From contig CBIHOV010000025.1 in the NCBI GenBank assembly GCA_966211765.1, positions 1 to 64,000 on the forward strand: a stretch of DNA of 64,000 bases. Reading direction: 5' to 3'. A program made the translations under genes and the position numbers. The DNA comes from Paraflavitalea sp966211765 (GTDB taxonomy: Bacteria; Bacteroidota; Bacteroidia; Chitinophagales; Chitinophagaceae). Positions within the stretch are counted from its first letter, which is position 1; every line of letters begins with the position of its first letter. The notes beneath the pieces were generated by a model. It saw nothing but the letters and a program-made list of their open reading frames with translations, did not search any database and was not told where the DNA came from. Of the stretch, positions 23,933 to 33,378 are shown in pieces.

Positions 23933-26872
23933 TTACCGCACCAACAATTGATGGATGCTGGTATGCTTGCCTGCGGTAACGCGCAGGGTATAGAGGCCTT
24001 TCGAAAGCCGCCCCAGTGATAATGGTATCGTTGTACGGCTTCCTGATTGGCGGGCTATTAATCTTGTCAGTACTACCCTACCTGCCTGGTCTATGACCGA
24101 AACGCTTACGTCATGCGCATTGTCTCCTTTGATGTCTACCGTTACTTCGCCGCCGGCAGGGTTGGGATAAACAGCAGCCACGAGGTCCTGGCTATTTTTT
24201 ACATTGACCAATACAATGGAAGATAACCTGCTGGCCTGGTTCTGGTCAACAGCATTTAACCGGTAATAATTGTATCCTGCCGCTGGTGATGCATCGATAA
24301 ATGCATATTGCGCGCCCTGCGCTATGTTCTTTGCCTGCACTTTGCCGATGGTAACAAAATCCTTTCCATTGGTACTTCGCTGTACTTCGAAATAATCGCT
24401 GTTGTACTCAGTGGCTGTTTGCCAGCTGACCTGCACCGCCGATCCTTTCAATTCGGCTTTAAACGCTTTGAGATGGGCCGGCAATAACATGAAACTCATA
24501 ACAGCGGTAGCAGAAATATTGGTGGCTACGGGTGGATTAAAATCAAAATAGATAGCCGCCGTATTGCGGATGGTGTCGCCCATCATCACCGTTGCTTTGG
24601 GACGGATGCGATAAGCAATATACCCATGGCTGGCAGGCTCATTGATATTACTATCGGCCAACAGGATATTGGGGAAAAGCCAGCTTAGTCTATTATTATC
24701 ATCGATCGTTAACTGGTATGGGTGGCTGGCTGTAACCATCTGGAGGGTGCTCCAATCGAGGCGCGATTCGAGCGTATCCCGAACAATTACATTGAAAGCG
24801 GTATCGGTACCGGTATTCTGAAACCTGATCAGGTAGTTGAGGTATTCCCCATCACTTACCTGCGCTGGTGTGATTACGCCGGCATTGGATTCGGTTTTAT
24901 CGTTGGGATCGTAAGCACCTCTAACAAGCTGACGCAATTTGTAAGTATTATTATCCTGGTTTACATCACCGGTTATGGGTTCGATGATCCCCACAATATT
25001 TAATGTATCGCCGAAATTCACAGCCGGAGGAGCATTGAGTTTCAGGAATACGTTAAAACTGGAGGACGCAAACGGCGCCAGGTTGGTAAAGTTCCAGGAA
25101 ATGGTATCGCCGGCAATATTATCCGGTGTAATGGCAGCGGACGCAAATACCGTTCGGGGATCCTTAACGAGCTTCACGGTTCCTGCCGTAATTGTTTCAG
25201 TACCCACGTTTTCAAAGAACAGGTAATACATGGTGTTGAAACCCGGCCTTGCATTGCCCCAAGGCACAATATGCACCATCAGATCTTTATTGTTCGCTAT
25301 AGGCTGTACCGCAAAGCTGATGGGATCGATATTGTAATACGTAGAGAAAGCCGATTGCCGGGAAGCCGGTATTACAATATAGTAAGGATTGTTTACGCTG
25401 ACGGTAGTGGTATAGGTACCAGTATCCACCGGCATCGTAAATAAGCCATTGTAAGGTATGGCGGAACTGGTATCGCCTGCTTTTACGGTTGTTACAAAGG
25501 CATGGTCGAAGTAATGCTCACCGACGTCCTTGACACCATTACTATTGTTGTCCATGAACAAAGTTCCTCTTATGGAATTGGCATAACCGAGCCTAACAAT
25601 CAATCCAAAATGCGCATTATAATAATAACCAGGTTGAATCAGTACACGCGCATTGCCCATGCCGGCAACCACGAAATCAGTATTATTAACAGGCAGTATG
25701 GAATAAGCAAATTCGTTTTTCCCAGTACCTACGGAGCGCTCCCATAACAGATTGCCTGATTGGTCCAACCTGATCACCCAAAAGTCACCCATACCTGATT
25801 GCTCGTTGATCACCTGACCATCCTCTGACTCCGTAAAACCTGCTGCCATCAAGCCCTGGTCAGTAGCCGCGCGTAAGTCAAATGTGGCGTCGTCTTTGCT
25901 GCCTCCATATAGCTTTGACCAAAGGATATTTCCGGCATTGTCGGTCTTCGCTACCCATGCATCTGCATTGCCATGGTTATTACTTACATCACCATCATTG
26001 GAAAAGGAAAATCCAGACAGTATATAGGTATCATCATCATTCCTTGTTACACGATTTACCACATCATGTTGACTGCCTCCCAGGTTCTTCTGCCATTGTA
26101 ATATGCCAGCTGCATCAACCTTAAATAACCAGCCATCGGTGCCTCCTTTGTTATTGGTAAGATCGCCATTGGAAGAAGTGGATGTGCCAGCTACCAGGAA
26201 GCCACCATCGGGCAGGGTGGTGATCGCATAGGCAGTATCATTACCAGTGCCACCATAAGTACGTGACCAGAGTTTATTCCCATTAGCATCCAGTTTTACC
26301 AGCCAGGCATCAGTGCCTCCATGGTTGGAGGTGATGTCCCCATTGGTGGAAGTGGTTTGTCCTGCTATGATATACCCCCCATCACTGGTCAACCTCGCTG
26401 CCAAAGCTTTATCTACCCCGGTGCCTCCCAATTTTTTTGTCCAAAGTTTTTGGCCGGTGCTGCTGAATTTTACAACAAGGGCATCCATGGTTGCATAGAG
26501 TACCTGCCCATATCCGGTTGCCAGATATCCTCCATCGACAGTTAGTTCAACAGATAAAAATGCAGCACTATGCGTATACCCATATCCCAAATCTTCAGCG
26601 GAGAATCTCCAGGCAAGGGCTCCCAGGCTATCAGTCTTGAAAAGTGCCAAATTTCCGTCATTGCCCTTGTACCAGGCCTTGGTCTTGTCAAAATAAGCCC
26701 CGCTATCATACCCTACGGCAATATATCCTTTATCGGCGGTGGCTTTGATATCATAGATCAATTCTCCATCCGGGGATGTATCGATATATTTTGACCATCG
26801 ATGTAAGGGCGTTTGAGCATAAAGTGTGGTAGTGAGTAGGAAGGCCAGGACAAAGGACAATCTCGTTTTCAT
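23933..26872 (-). CDS. T9SS-secreted propeller-repeat protein B
   Basis: 979 residues, signal peptide to TTTLYAQ (residue 20). Seven W-x-K/R-x-x-GG-type blades cover about residues 25-420, the first two degenerate (WSKYIDTSPDGE, WRFSAEDLGYG). One SdrD-like domain (GTLFMDNNSNGVKDVGEH), a long beta region and the DUF11-like domain (GAYDPNDKTESNAG, YLIRFQNTGTDTAFN) follow, then the same T9SS tail as protein A. It is shorter than A by about one SdrD-like unit. It is a paralogue from tandem duplication; the binding partner is unknown. Confidence 0.9.
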   Translation of the reverse strand: MKTRLSFVLAFLLTTTLYAQTPLHRWSKYIDTSPDGELIYDIKATADKGYIAVGYDSGAYFDKTKAWYKGNDGNLALFKTDSLGALAWRFSAEDLGYGYTHSAAFLSVELTVDGGYLATGYGQVLYATMDALVVKFSSTGQKLWTKKLGGTGVDKALAARLTSDGGYIIAGQTTSTNGDITSNHGGTDAWLVKLDANGNKLWSRTYGGTGNDTAYAITTLPDGGFLVAGTSTSSNGDLTNNKGGTDGWLFKVDAAGILQWQKNLGGSQHDVVNRVTRNDDDTYILSGFSFSNDGDVSNNHGNADAWVAKTDNAGNILWSKLYGGSKDDATFDLRAATDQGLMAAGFTESEDGQVINEQSGMGDFWVIRLDQSGNLLWERSVGTGKNEFAYSILPVNNTDFVVAGMGNARVLIQPGYYYNAHFGLIVRLGYANSIRGTLFMDNNSNGVKDVGEHYFDHAFVTTVKAGDTSSAIPYNGLFTMPVDTGTYTTTVSVNNPYYIVIPASRQSAFSTYYNIDPISFAVQPIANNKDLMVHIVPWGNARPGFNTMYYLFFENVGTETITAGTVKLVKDPRTVFASAAITPDNIAGDTISWNFTNLAPFASSSFNVFLKLNAPPAVNFGDTLNIVGIIEPITGDVNQDNNTYKLRQLVRGAYDPNDKTESNAGVITPAQVSDGEYLNYLIRFQNTGTDTAFNVIVRDTLESRLDWSTLQMVTASHPYQLTIDDNNRLSWLFPNILLADSNINEPASHGYIAYRIRPKATVMMGDTIRNTAAIYFDFNPPVATNISATAVMSFMLLPAHLKAFKAELKGSAVQVSWQTATEYNSDYFEVQRSTNGKDFVTIGKVQAKNIAQGAQYAFIDASPAAGYNYYRLNAVDQNQASRLSSIVLVNVKNSQDLVAAVYPNPAGGEVTVDIKGDNAHDVSVSVIDQAGRVVLTRLIARQSGSRTTIPLSLGRLSKGLYTLRVTAGKHTSIHQLLVR

Positions 26873-26919
26873 ATTAGGATTTTAGGGTATAGCACCGGGC
26901 TATAGGGGATACTACCCTT

Positions 26920-26950
26920 CAAATATAATCAGCGGATGTGGTTAATGCAA
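26920..26950 (-). promoter_or_regulatory. Promoter of propeller protein B
   Basis: Minus-strand TTG (26948-26950), 20 bases, TATATTTG (26920-26927). There is no GTGCA repeat array here, unlike the two neighbouring promoters. Confidence 0.65.
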
Positions 26951-26977
26951 GTCCCTGGAAAAGAGGCTATCGGACAC

Positions 26978-27004
26978 AAAAAAGCCCCGCCAAATGCGGG
27001 GCTT
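26978..27004 (-). terminator. Terminator of propeller protein C gene
   Basis: AAGCCCCGC and GCGGGGCTT form a perfect 9-base stem with a 5-base loop, followed by a six-base U-tract on the minus strand, 17 bases after the stop. Confidence 0.9.
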
Positions 27005-27020
27005 CTAATACATTTATTTA

Positions 27021-30000
27021 TTAATACTTCACTATTTTCTCAGTACCTATTGCCTTCCTTTTGGCATCGTAAATAGTCAGCCAATAAATACCGGGCATGA
27101 TACCCGCAGCCGGGATTTCCAACAGTCGCTTGTTTTTAACTTCAGCAGTATACACTGCCTGCCCGCGAACATTATACAATGCAATACGATATGCTTTACC
27201 GCTATTCAATCCGCTAATGGATATTTTACCATCAAATGGATTAGGTGATACTTTAATAACCTGTCCTGGGTTATCTGCATCAATAATACCGGTAGCAGCA
27301 TCACGTCTCAGCAGGATACTGTCGATATTGGTTTGTGCCGTGTAACAGGTAACACTGGTCTTCATACGCACATATACTTTATTGTCACCGATTACCAGGG
27401 TGGAAGGATCGATAGTCACAGTAGCGGTGGCGCTTTCGGCCTGTAGTATGTTGGCAAAGTTCTTATCCCTGGCAAATGTGTACACAGGAGCAGTGCCCCC
27501 TCCCGCAGCATTAACAGCTGTAAGGATGACCGGATTGCTAAGATTAACCACATTGGTGATATTGGCAGAGACATTTACATCAGGTGTTACTGCTGCGGTG
27601 ATCATAAAAGCATGAGTATAAGTTTTACTACCTGTTACGTTACTGAATGTTACAATCACCTGGTGTTGACCAGCAGATAAGGTATCCACTTTAAAAGCAA
27701 ATGTGCTATCGGCAGCAATGGGCAAGGAAGCGTTGTCCAGCTTTACCGCAGCAGTGGTTGTACCTCCTGCCGGTGGCAGGTTATTGATCTTAGCTTTTTG
27801 TACGCCCTGGTTACTGCAATAGGACACCTGCAGGCCGCTTACCAACGGCTGTGGTGGGGGTGGTACAGGTGTAGGTTTTATAGTCGTTTCCTGCATATTG
27901 GTTATTACGGGCAGGTTGAAATCAAAGTAAATAGCAGCGCTGTTAAGTATCTTGTCATTGATAGTAAGTCCATTGACAGGTTTTATACGATAAGTAATAT
28001 AACCATGGCTGGCAGGTTCATTCCGGTTACTATCTGGCAACAATATGTTTTTAAATGTCCAGTTACAAAACTTGCTGTCTTTTATCTGAAATTGATAAGG
28101 ATGGCTGGCTGCAATAACTTCCAATGAAGTGCCGGTTAACCTGTTGCTAAGTGTATCGCTGATCAATACATTAAAAGCTGTATCTGTACCCGTATTCTGG
28201 AAGCGGATGGTGTAAGTAAGCCAGTTGCCGGCATCGTATTCGTTCTTAAACAAAGTAGAGCCATGCGCTTCCTGTTTGTCGTTGGGATCAAATGAGCCGG
28301 TAACGATCTGGCGGGCAATGGCAGTATTATTAGGTTGCGCCACATCTCCGGTAGTATCGATGAACGCAAGTAGTGAAACGGTATCGCCATTATTCAAGGC
28401 AGGGGGAGCAGCCGCTTTTAGCAACACCTTAATAAGCTGCGATGCACCGGGCAATAATTGAATATTGTTCCAGGTAATCGTATCTCCGGATATGCTTGTT
28501 TGCGCCGGCGTGGCCGATAAAAATTGCAGCCTGCTGTCTTTGATCAGTTTTACGGGCCTGTTTGTCAGCGTATCGGTCCCTGCATTGGAACAGTTAAACC
28601 ACAGTTGTACATCATCAAACCCCGGCCTCACCGTGGTCAGGATCACTGTTTTCACCTCATAATCACGCTTGCCGGGTATTGGCTGCAGGGCAAAAGCAGG
28701 CAGGCTATCCGTAGCCCCATAGCCTGCAAAACTGGTTGTTTGTGTTGCAGGCACCACGGTATGATAAGCAGGAGGCGAGGGAATAGTAACGGTATAATTG
28801 CCGGTATCAACCGATAAACCATATATCCCCAGGTAAGGCCGGGTAGCATAGGAAGTGGTGTCTTTTTTCACCTGCACCATCCTATCGTCCGCAAACGACT
28901 CATCGCCATCTTTTACACCATTACGATTCTTGTCAACAAAAACGATCCCTTTTACAATATTGAATTTGACAGGTGCAAATTTTACGATCCAACAATCATA
29001 TCCACCGTGATTGTCTGTTACATCACCATCGGTGGAGTTGGTATAACCTGCACATACAAAGGAATTATCATCCAATGAAACAACACCTGTAAAAGCATCG
29101 GTATTACTGCCACCCAAGGTTCCCTTCCAGTCGCGATAGGTATTACCCACCTTAAAATTGCCTGCAAAAGCATCTCCAAATCCTTTTATTACCAGGTTTA
29201 CCTTATCGTAACTACTTCCAACCACCACCCCAGAACCATCTGCCAATTGAGTGAGGATATCCGTGCCATACGTAAAATACCCAAGATCGTCATTAGAACA
29301 TTGGGGAGTGTAGCTTACCCCTCCAATGGTACCCGATACGCTAAGCGTTTCATTAAAACTATTCAGGGGATAACAGTTTATCAGATGAGCCACATTGAAA
29401 AAGGTTGTTCCTGTACGGTCTGGCGTTATATTGGTTCTATATTGCCGTTGATTGGCGTATTCGTTGGAAAGAATGGCGCCATGATCATCTATCTTTATAA
29501 TAAATGCTTTCGGTGTAGAATATCCTGTAGAATTAAAGTCGCCATCATAAGAGTTGACTTCTCCCACCATGGTATAGCCTCCACCCGGCATGGGCCTTAT
29601 ATCGTTGCCTTTGTCAATGCTGGTACCACCATACCGCTCACTCCACTCAATATTTCCCTGGCTATTGAGTTTTATTACCCATATCTTTCCTGTATCAGCC
29701 ACCGGGATATCCCCATCCAATACGCTTCCGGCCTGGCCGCACACGATGTAGCCACCATCAGTCGTTTGCCTTACCACTCTTGCTGTTTCGTCCCCGGTTC
29801 CTCCGAGGCAACGCTGCCATAAAATTCCACCCTGCCGGTTTATTTTTACCAGCCATAGATCTGTTCCCTGATTCATGCCACCCGTAGCATGAAGGCCGGT
29901 AACATCACCATTAATGCTATTCGTTCTGCCAAGCGCCAGGTATGCCTGGTCATCAGTATGGATCACCTGTACAAACTCATCCAGGCCAGTACCTCCATAA

Positions 30001-30287
30001 TTTTTTTTCCATATAACATTGCCATCAACATCGAGCTTTACCAGCCAGGCGTCGGCAGAATCAGTAGAACCATAATGTGTGGTGATATCGCCATCATTCG
30101 ATTTGGTTGAGCCAGCTACCAGCAGGCCATTATCATAGGTACGGAGAATACAATTGGCCTTGTCATCTTTTGTGCCACCCAGGCTTTTTTTCCATTCAAC
30201 AACAGGGGCTGTGGGTTGTGCAAGACTGCTGTAAGCAGATGATACCAAGATGATTACCGGGAGTAGAATTGGTCTAAGCATGGTCAA
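27021..30287 (-). CDS. T9SS-secreted propeller-repeat protein C
   Basis: 1088 residues, signal peptide to AYSSLAQ (residue 23). About seven blades can be traced, five clear (WKKSLGGTKDD, WKKNYGGTGLDE, WQRCLGGTGDE, WSERYGGTSIDK, WKGTLGGSNTDA) and two degenerate in the middle. An SdrD-like unit (GIVFVDKNRNGVKDGDE) and the DUF11-like domain (GSFDPNDKQEAHG) follow. Its last 300 residues differ from proteins A and B and instead match the next gene upstream, including the T9SS tail (VSPNPFDGKISI to GTEKIVKY). It is therefore a mosaic of two families. Exported; function unknown. Confidence 0.9.
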   Translation of the reverse strand: MTMLRPILLPVIILVSSAYSSLAQPTAPVVEWKKSLGGTKDDKANCILRTYDNGLLVAGSTKSNDGDITTHYGSTDSADAWLVKLDVDGNVIWKKNYGGTGLDEFVQVIHTDDQAYLALGRTNSINGDVTGLHATGGMNQGTDLWLVKINRQGGILWQRCLGGTGDETARVVRQTTDGGYIVCGQAGSVLDGDIPVADTGKIWVIKLNSQGNIEWSERYGGTSIDKGNDIRPMPGGGYTMVGEVNSYDGDFNSTGYSTPKAFIIKIDDHGAILSNEYANQRQYRTNITPDRTGTTFFNVAHLINCYPLNSFNETLSVSGTIGGVSYTPQCSNDDLGYFTYGTDILTQLADGSGVVVGSSYDKVNLVIKGFGDAFAGNFKVGNTYRDWKGTLGGSNTDAFTGVVSLDDNSFVCAGYTNSTDGDVTDNHGGYDCWIVKFAPVKFNIVKGIVFVDKNRNGVKDGDESFADDRMVQVKKDTTSYATRPYLGIYGLSVDTGNYTVTIPSPPAYHTVVPATQTTSFAGYGATDSLPAFALQPIPGKRDYEVKTVILTTVRPGFDDVQLWFNCSNAGTDTLTNRPVKLIKDSRLQFLSATPAQTSISGDTITWNNIQLLPGASQLIKVLLKAAAPPALNNGDTVSLLAFIDTTGDVAQPNNTAIARQIVTGSFDPNDKQEAHGSTLFKNEYDAGNWLTYTIRFQNTGTDTAFNVLISDTLSNRLTGTSLEVIAASHPYQFQIKDSKFCNWTFKNILLPDSNRNEPASHGYITYRIKPVNGLTINDKILNSAAIYFDFNLPVITNMQETTIKPTPVPPPPQPLVSGLQVSYCSNQGVQKAKINNLPPAGGTTTAAVKLDNASLPIAADSTFAFKVDTLSAGQHQVIVTFSNVTGSKTYTHAFMITAAVTPDVNVSANITNVVNLSNPVILTAVNAAGGGTAPVYTFARDKNFANILQAESATATVTIDPSTLVIGDNKVYVRMKTSVTCYTAQTNIDSILLRRDAATGIIDADNPGQVIKVSPNPFDGKISISGLNSGKAYRIALYNVRGQAVYTAEVKNKRLLEIPAAGIMPGIYWLTIYDAKRKAIGTEKIVKY

Positions 30288-30317
30288 GGTTTCGATATAT
30301 GGAAGGAGAATGCATTA

Positions 30318-30325
30318 CAAATATA
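30318..30325 (-). promoter_or_regulatory. -7 box of propeller protein C
   Basis: TATATTTG on the minus strand, about 30 bases before the start, directly after the terminator of the preceding gene. No -33 box is apparent in the terminator stem. Confidence 0.5.
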
Positions 30326-30353
30326 GAAAGCCCACCGGTAAGGCGGGCTTTCT
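30325..30353 (-). terminator. Terminator of the mosaic T9SS gene
   Basis: AGAAAGCCCACC (30325-30336) and GGCGGGCTTTCT (30342-30353) form a 12-base stem with one mismatch on a 5-base loop, 22 bases after the stop. Confidence 0.8.
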
Positions 30354-30374
30354 ACTACCTATATATTCTTTTAC

Positions 30375-33206
30375 CTAATATTTGATCACTTTCTCTGTTC
30401 CGATCAATTTTTTCATGGCATCATATATACTTAACCAGTAGATGCCGGGGTTGATACCGGTAGTTGGTATGTCAACCACCTGCCTGTTTTTCACTTCGCT
30501 TACATGTATGGCTTGTCCATGTGTATTGTACAGTACGATGCGGTAAGTTTTGCCACTGGCCAATCCGCTAAGAGATAACCTGCTGCCGAAAGGATTGGGC
30601 GATACGATGATGAGCCGCCCAGGATTGTCTGCATCAATAATGCCGGTGGCTGCATCACGCAGGATGAGCAGGCTGTCTACATTGGTTTGTACGGTATAGC
30701 AGGTGGCGCTGGTCTTCATCCGTACATAGACCTTGTTATTCCCAATGGCCAGTGTAGCAGGATCAATGGACAGTGTAGCTGCGGCACTTTCGGCTTGCCA
30801 TATGGTGGAGATGTTCTTATCCTTCGCAAAAGTGTACAACGGGGTTGAACCACCACCTGCGGCATTGGTAGCCGTAACAATAACCGGATTGGCGAGGGTT
30901 ACCACAGTGGTGATATTGGCCGACAGGTTTACTTCAGGTGTTACAGTAGCCATAACTGTAAAATTGGCTATTGTGTCTTTAGCGCCGGCTATATTACTGA
31001 AGGTAACGGTCAACGCATGCGCACCGGCAGCCAGTCCATTCACCTGGAAGGATACGCTGCTATCGGCTGCGTTAACGGACAAGGAGCCATTGTCCAATTT
31101 GGCCAGGACAACCGTAGCAGGCGTGGCGGCAGGCCAGTTACTGATCTTGATCTTTTGCATGCCCTGGTTGTCGCAATAATTGGCATTTACGCCTGTAATT
31201 GCGGGTTTTGCCGGCGCTACCACCTTGAGTAGCGTGAGCATGCCATCTGCCGCCGCATAGGTCAACCCGTTGAAACCATTCCAGCGAATGGTATCTGCCG
31301 TAACAGCATTGTTACCGGAGTGATAAACAAGTTGATCAATATCCACTTTGTTGATGACCTGATTAAGCACCACATCTGTATCTCCTTTCTTTAACACACC
31401 ATGTTTGGGCAGGGCAGTTATTTTGATGGCCACCAGCGCCGAAGGGCCATAGTTGGCGGTAAAATCAGTTGCTTTAAACTGGTAACTGGCCTGTGCTGGC
31501 ACTTCGAGGGTATCGTTGGTAATCATAGCGGGACTAATGCTGAGGTCGAGCCCAAATAATGTATTACCAATAGCTATATACCAGTTCTCGTTGCGGTAAT
31601 AAGTTTTACCCTGCCCCGAGCTGATAGCGAGGGGACTACCGCCCTGCAATGCCAGCCAACGGACATTACTGTTTATGATGTACATAAGATCACCTGTACG
31701 AGTGAGCCATTCGAGGTAGCTGACCATCCGTCCTCCCTGACCCAGGAGGGTATTACCACCCATTGTATCTGCCAACCTGATTTCTGCTGTCCCCTGGCTG
31801 GCCAAGGGAATGTTGCTATACGCCAGGTATTTACCATTCACCTGGTAATCAAGCCCGGGACGCCGTGAAATGCTTATTTGCGACATAAGACTCCCGGCCT
31901 TATTCCATTTGATCATCGTCATGGGTCCATCAGCTTCCATATAAGCTACGGAAAAGCTATCAGCCACCGGACTCGCAGGTAATTCTCCTCCACAACCAAG
32001 GGGTGGGTCTACAACTATCGTACGAACATTGCTATGATATTTTACCATTCTTGCTGCAGAATCAACAAGCCATACCGTTCCATCCGGCTGCAGGCTATTT
32101 ACAGATGACTGTGCATTTACCTGCTGGGCCGCATAACCGATCAATTGGTTAGTCTTGCCAGCCAGGTTGCGGAATAATAAACTATCGCTGTACACCACAC
32201 AACCTACCAATTGAAGTGGATTGCCATAAGTCCAGATAGAATAATCGCCAGCCGTCTTTAAAGAGCCCCTCGTAAGCGGGCCGATCGGATATAGATTTCC
32301 ACCGTTAAAATCATACAATGAATCGCGATTGGTGGAGGGTGCTTCTACATCCAATACAGCGCCCTGGGGTGTAAGGTATCCGGTATTTACCTTGCCGGTG
32401 AATGGAATAGCCGTAACGCCGCCGCCTGGCAGGCTTACGATACGGGGATTGGAAGCAGTGCCTTCATTAATAACCAGTAATTTGTTATGATTGAAATCTA
32501 TAATGAGGCCATCCGTAACAAAATATTCAGTGAGGTAGGGACTGGTTTCAGCATATAACGGAATAGGCTCAAGGGCGCTTGCCTGATTATTACTATCCAG
32601 CGCCTGCACCAACAGGTAAAGGCGCCGGCCGTTGCTGGCCGACAGATCGAGCCAGGTATTCACAGAGTCCCAGGTGCTATAAGTTTCTATATAACTATCA
32701 ATGGTCCTGTGCACCGTATAGATCAGCCGGACGCTATCTGTGTTGTCTGTAACTTTTGCTTTCAGCTTCACATCCGGACTTGCAACAGCACTGGCTACAG
32801 GATTATTCAATACTATTTGCGGCAAAGCATCGGGAATTATTGTGTACCCCGCCTTGTGCACAACGGGCAGATCGTAAGGAGATGCAGAAGAACCATCGAG
32901 CTTCAATTGAACTGTATCGTCAGGAAAGCCGGTGAGCGGAAAGCGCACTTCATAATAGCCGGAAGAAGGGTTAAATGCCAGGGTTCTTGATACATTGGCG
33001 GAGGTATTGCTATTGATTGAATATACGCGGAGGCCTTGCCCGGGCGATTTTGATGGTGTCCATACTTTAACATCTACGGTGTCACCCACCTGTTGTAACC
33101 GTACTGGATGCAGATAAATAGAAGTACGCTGTGCTATTAATGGGGCGTTTGCCAACAAACAAACCGTTAGTGGGAGAGCTAAATAACGAACCCTCATAGG
33201 AGTCAT
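30375..33206 (-). CDS. T9SS-secreted mosaic protein with CSPG-like and beta-repeat domains
   Basis: 943 residues, signal peptide to NAPLIAQ (residue 25). The N-terminal 550 residues match nothing recognised; strand-rich segments with repeated Y/W and G suggest a propeller (DSLLFRNLAGKTNQ, NGKYLAYSNIPLASQG). Around residues 555-650 a CSPG-like unit occurs (ITALPKHGVLKKGDTDVVL, IDQLVYHSG). The last 300 residues (from YCDNQGMQKIKISNWP) match the end of protein C at about 60% identity by eye, including IIDADNPG and the T9SS tail. Exported; function unknown. Confidence 0.88.
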   Translation of the reverse strand: MTPMRVRYLALPLTVCLLANAPLIAQRTSIYLHPVRLQQVGDTVDVKVWTPSKSPGQGLRVYSINSNTSANVSRTLAFNPSSGYYEVRFPLTGFPDDTVQLKLDGSSASPYDLPVVHKAGYTIIPDALPQIVLNNPVASAVASPDVKLKAKVTDNTDSVRLIYTVHRTIDSYIETYSTWDSVNTWLDLSASNGRRLYLLVQALDSNNQASALEPIPLYAETSPYLTEYFVTDGLIIDFNHNKLLVINEGTASNPRIVSLPGGGVTAIPFTGKVNTGYLTPQGAVLDVEAPSTNRDSLYDFNGGNLYPIGPLTRGSLKTAGDYSIWTYGNPLQLVGCVVYSDSLLFRNLAGKTNQLIGYAAQQVNAQSSVNSLQPDGTVWLVDSAARMVKYHSNVRTIVVDPPLGCGGELPASPVADSFSVAYMEADGPMTMIKWNKAGSLMSQISISRRPGLDYQVNGKYLAYSNIPLASQGTAEIRLADTMGGNTLLGQGGRMVSYLEWLTRTGDLMYIINSNVRWLALQGGSPLAISSGQGKTYYRNENWYIAIGNTLFGLDLSISPAMITNDTLEVPAQASYQFKATDFTANYGPSALVAIKITALPKHGVLKKGDTDVVLNQVINKVDIDQLVYHSGNNAVTADTIRWNGFNGLTYAAADGMLTLLKVVAPAKPAITGVNANYCDNQGMQKIKISNWPAATPATVVLAKLDNGSLSVNAADSSVSFQVNGLAAGAHALTVTFSNIAGAKDTIANFTVMATVTPEVNLSANITTVVTLANPVIVTATNAAGGGSTPLYTFAKDKNISTIWQAESAAATLSIDPATLAIGNNKVYVRMKTSATCYTVQTNVDSLLILRDAATGIIDADNPGRLIIVSPNPFGSRLSLSGLASGKTYRIVLYNTHGQAIHVSEVKNRQVVDIPTTGINPGIYWLSIYDAMKKLIGTEKVIKY

Positions 33207-33326
33207 TTTAGTTACCTGAAATTAATCAAATTAGTGATATGACCGGGGTACATTATATTTCTCTAACGGACAGGCTATAATCATGTACATAAGCGATTGA
33301 CAATGATTACTTTTTAACTAAAGCAC

Positions 33327-33354
33327 AAAAAAAGCCCCGCCAAACGGCGGGGCT
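33327..33354 (-). terminator. Terminator of fusA
   Basis: AGCCCCGCC and GGCGGGGCT form a perfect 9-base stem on a 4-base loop, followed by seven U on the minus strand, 24 bases after the fusA stop. It shows that fusA is not cotranscribed with rpsJ. Confidence 0.92.
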
Positions 33355-33378
33355 CCTATAGGGAATGCACTTTAAAAA

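Noticed and set aside
10225..33300. Integrated phage or transposon as source of the large insert
   Set aside because: No integrase, transposase, terminal repeats or tRNA site was found at the borders; gene content is only secreted proteins.
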